Part shown: positions 15,098 through 17,161 of the stretch, piece after piece
Numbering within the stretch: position 1 is the first letter of the stretch
How the letters are laid out: the number at the start of each line of letters is the position of its first letter
NCBI GenBank assembly: GCA_023433685.1
Contig: JAEYUD010000017.1
Location: 1-17,161 of the forward strand
Length of the DNA: 17,161 nt
Reading direction: 5' to 3'
Origin: Bacteroidota bacterium
GTDB lineage: Bacteria > Bacteroidota > Ignavibacteria > Ignavibacteriales > Ignavibacteriaceae
Translations under genes and position numbers: made by a program
Notes under the pieces: model-generated
The model's database searches: none
What the model saw: only the letters and a program-made list of their open reading frames with translations
What the model was told of the DNA's origin: nothing

Positions 15098-16335
15098 TGA
15101 AGGTGACTGTTAAGTTCATCTTTCCTCTTTCTTTCCCCGAAGGCGGGGGAGGAACTGCCATGCTCCTTCAAACCGCGAAGGGATTGGTATCCGCAGGCGT
15201 TGATGTCGAAGTCTTGATCCCGAGAAGTACAGAGCGCGAAGGTACAACACTTAATACCCAACTCTCCGGTGTATATCATGGAGTCGGATTCAGGTATTTG
15301 ACAGGTTCATTGCTGAGACCAAAGACTCTTTTCGGAAGGTATCTGAACTTCCTGAATGGATTCTCTAGACTTCATTCTTACCTTGGTCTGCTGAAGAAAA
15401 CGGATCCAAAGAGCGTTATTGTGGTTAAGGGTCCACTGGATGGCATTACCTTGCTCCTCTACGCTATTACTGCAAAACTCAGGGGGTTAAAATCATTCTA
15501 TAATTTCGACGACTACCCGGACTATCTACTTTTCCCGGGTAAATTCGCCCCACTTCAAAAAATGCTAACCGAGAAATTGGCCTTCGGATTGTTCGATGGT
15601 TTCATTGTTATCTCTTCAGCGCTAAAAAATTACACAATTGAGATAACCGGAAAGCCTAAACAGGTATATTTGCTGCCAATGACAGTCGATCCTTCGAGAT
15701 TCGAGCAAATCCCTGAGGATATTGTCACCCCGGATGAATATATATTATATACCGGTTTTGATTTCAACCCCGGACCGGTTTTCTCTTCAAAAGACGGGTT
15801 GCTCGACCTGATATCCGTGTTTGCTGAAGTTGCGCGCGATAGACCAAAACTCAAACTCGTGATCATTGGTGAAAACAATGCTCTCTATCACGAACACACG
15901 AAGCAACTCGGGATTGTGCAAAAAGTGGTTTTTCTTGGGAGGCGTGGCCGACAGGAAATAATCGTGTATCAACGAAACGCAAAAATACTGGTTCTTCCCC
16001 GTCCATGGAGCAAGCAGGCTGAAGGGGGCTTCTCCTCGAAACTCGGAGAATATCTTCTAACGGGTAAACCTGTTCTGATGACAGATGTAGGTGACCCCGC
16101 CCTTTATCTAAACCATGGCGTTAATGCTGTTTTTGCCGTCCCGGGTGATACCAAAGACCTGGCAGCAAAATTAAAATGGATTCTTGCGAACGACAATGAG
16201 GCATTTAAAATAGGTGGAGCCGGCAGGGAAGTGGCACTTACCAGGTTCAATCATCATATCGAAGGTAAGAAACTGGCATCCTGGCTTCATGGTCAACTGT
16301 CAGCAGAAGACTGTTCACCCATAACTTTAGAATAA
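15097..16335 (+). CDS. Glycosyltransferase family 4 protein
   Basis: 412 residues with the two-Rossmann (GT-B) layout. N-terminal domain: VKFIFPLSFPEGGGGTAMLL (residues 5-24), where a glycine-rich loop follows strand 1, and VVKGPLDGITLLLYAI. C-terminal domain from about 215: ILYTG, LVIIGEN (254-260), KVVFLGRRGRQEIIVYQRNA (276-295), and the sugar-nucleotide binding block EGGFSSKLGEYLLTGKPVLM (309-328). The last E of this block corresponds to the second glutamate of the GT4 E-x7-E motif. It probably adds a sugar during surface polysaccharide synthesis; donor and acceptor are unknown. The GTG start shares a base with the upstream stop and has GGAGG 7 bases before it. Base composition is clearly lower in GC than the preceding genes. 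The 3' end overlaps the opposite-strand glycosyltransferase gene by 43 bp. Confidence 0.88.
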   Translation: MKVTVKFIFPLSFPEGGGGTAMLLQTAKGLVSAGVDVEVLIPRSTEREGTTLNTQLSGVYHGVGFRYLTGSLLRPKTLFGRYLNFLNGFSRLHSYLGLLKKTDPKSVIVVKGPLDGITLLLYAITAKLRGLKSFYNFDDYPDYLLFPGKFAPLQKMLTEKLAFGLFDGFIVISSALKNYTIEITGKPKQVYLLPMTVDPSRFEQIPEDIVTPDEYILYTGFDFNPGPVFSSKDGLLDLISVFAEVARDRPKLKLVIIGENNALYHEHTKQLGIVQKVVFLGRRGRQEIIVYQRNAKILVLPRPWSKQAEGGFSSKLGEYLLTGKPVLMTDVGDPALYLNHGVNAVFAVPGDTKDLAAKLKWILANDNEAFKIGGAGREVALTRFNHHIEGKKLASWLHGQLSAEDCSPITLE

Positions 16336-17161
16336 ATTTTAACCAACTCCTCAGTAATTCTGTTTGTGTCGTGCCGTTTTAAGGCGGCTGCCCGGGCAAA
16401 ATTGCCCAGCTCCCCGGCTTTCCCGGGATTATCTATGAGAAACCTGATCTTCTCAACCAATTCCTCTGCACTCCCCCTTTCATAAAACAACCCTGTTACA
16501 CCATCTTCAATTATTGATGGAATGCCACCAACTCTGGCGGCAATCACGGGCAACCCGATTGCCAAGGCCTCGCAGATGGCGTTGGATGGATTTTCGATGA
16601 AAGAAGTGTGGATGTAAATGTCACTTCTGCGCATTATTCCGGCGAGCTCCGGCCCGGAAATTTTTCCGTTTAAAATGACGCTTTCAGGCACTTCTCCAAT
16701 ATCCATCGCCCGCAGGATCACGTTACAGAGGTGATCATCTCTGCTAATTCCCACAACATTCCAAGTGAAATCAACCCCGGTTTTCCTCAACTGTCCGGCT
16801 GCGGCAAAAAGAAGATCGAGACCTTTGTAATACTCAGCGTGTATCACTGTCAGTAACTGTACATCCCCGGAATTTTTGGAGCGTGTCCCTTCCTCAAAAA
16901 ACTCCTTCCTGAGAGGGTCATCAAGATGAAAATAAATCCGGTTTGGGTTCATCATGGAAGAGTAGTCCCGGTCGAATTCGGTTCTTCCCATCACAAATCG
17001 TGCCTTGCTCAAAATTGCTGACTCTCTTGACGCGCGTTGCTTCTCACCAAGATATCTGAAAACCACTCCGCCCGAAAGAAAATCGATAATACCCGCGGTC
17101 AAGGCGATCTTCTTAAATCCAAGGTTCCCAAAATAGACAGGAATGAACGAGGCTACAATTC
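16293..17161 (-). CDS. Glycosyltransferase family 4 protein (5' partial, runs off the window)
   Basis: The frame stays open to the right edge: codons before the TTG at 17102 read on as sensible protein (IVASFIPVYFGNLGFKK), so the true start lies beyond 17161. About 289 residues are visible. The part ending the N-terminal domain, with ILSKARFVMGRTEFDRDY, is typical of GT4 enzymes of polysaccharide loci. The C-terminal domain has VQLLTVIHAEYYKGLDLLF, WNVVGIS and the canonical E-x7-E motif E-N-P-S-N-A-I-C-E, followed by ALAIGLPVIAARVGGIPSII and DGVTGLFY. It is probably a sugar transferase for lipopolysaccharide, capsule or exopolysaccharide; the sugar cannot be told. It is convergent with the GT4 gene at 15097 and shares 43 bp with its 3' end. 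Confidence 0.88.
   Translation of the reverse strand, partial: IVASFIPVYFGNLGFKKIALTAGIIDFLSGGVVFRYLGEKQRASRESAILSKARFVMGRTEFDRDYSSMMNPNRIYFHLDDPLRKEFFEEGTRSKNSGDVQLLTVIHAEYYKGLDLLFAAAGQLRKTGVDFTWNVVGISRDDHLCNVILRAMDIGEVPESVILNGKISGPELAGIMRRSDIYIHTSFIENPSNAICEALAIGLPVIAARVGGIPSIIEDGVTGLFYERGSAEELVEKIRFLIDNPGKAGELGNFARAAALKRHDTNRITEELVKIYSKVMGEQSSADS

Overview
The window looks like chromosomal DNA of a free-living member of the Bacteroidota/Ignavibacteria-Chlorobi lineage. Three secreted proteins end in a type IX secretion system (T9SS) C-terminal sorting domain with the N-[FY]-P-N-P-[FL]-N signature. Several genes (DUF4905, POT-like transporter, L-serine dehydratase, AMMECR1/MEMO pair) also fit that group. 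Strong Shine-Dalgarno sequences precede some starts (14237, 13403, 15097, 6404) and are missing before others. Two perfect Bacteroidota-style TAnnTTTG -7 elements lie in front of genes. This assignment is by protein family only; there is no rRNA or other marker here.

Layout. 1-518: C-terminal end of a secreted alkaline-phosphatase/sulfatase-like protein with a T9SS tail. 523-1752 (-): a secreted Asp-box repeat protein with a T9SS tail, convergent with the first. 1873-3627 (+): POT-like MFS transporter plus a small cupin, 6 bp apart. 3646-3809: four perfectly phased 41-bp hairpin repeats in the intergenic space before 3857-5182 (+), a U32-family TrhP/YegQ-type tRNA hydroxylation protein. 5185-6404 (-): a TMEM175-type channel gene overlapping by 4 bp a Rossmann NAD(P)-binding protein gene. 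6630-7565 (-): atypical NAD-dependent epimerase. 7646-9274 (+): secreted endonuclease/exonuclease/phosphatase with a T9SS tail and an uncertain start. 9284-9309: strong hairpin. 9345-10547 (+): L-serine dehydratase. 10669-16335 (+): a tight six-gene run (tryptophanase, DUF4905, AMMECR1, MEMO, DUF2520 Rossmann protein, GT4 glycosyltransferase) in which neighbours overlap or are at most 9 bp apart. 16293-17161 (-): a second GT4 glycosyltransferase, cut by the window end and overlapping the first tail-to-tail.

How the genes may work together. Serine dehydratase and tryptophanase both release pyruvate and ammonia from amino acids, which points to amino-acid fermentation or use; the peptide-transporter-like MFS protein would fit that life style. 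The AMMECR1/MEMO pair is two thirds of the conserved but unexplained AmmeMemoRadiSam set; no radical SAM partner is visible here. The two glycosyltransferases suggest that a surface polysaccharide region starts at the right edge, and GC content drops at its first gene.

The most unusual non-coding signal is the 41-bp hairpin array. No tRNA, rRNA, CRISPR array or insertion sequence was seen, and no gap between genes exceeds 300 bp. The gap 6405-6629 holds only a good ribosome binding site for the TMEM175 gene and a weak hairpin at its far end.
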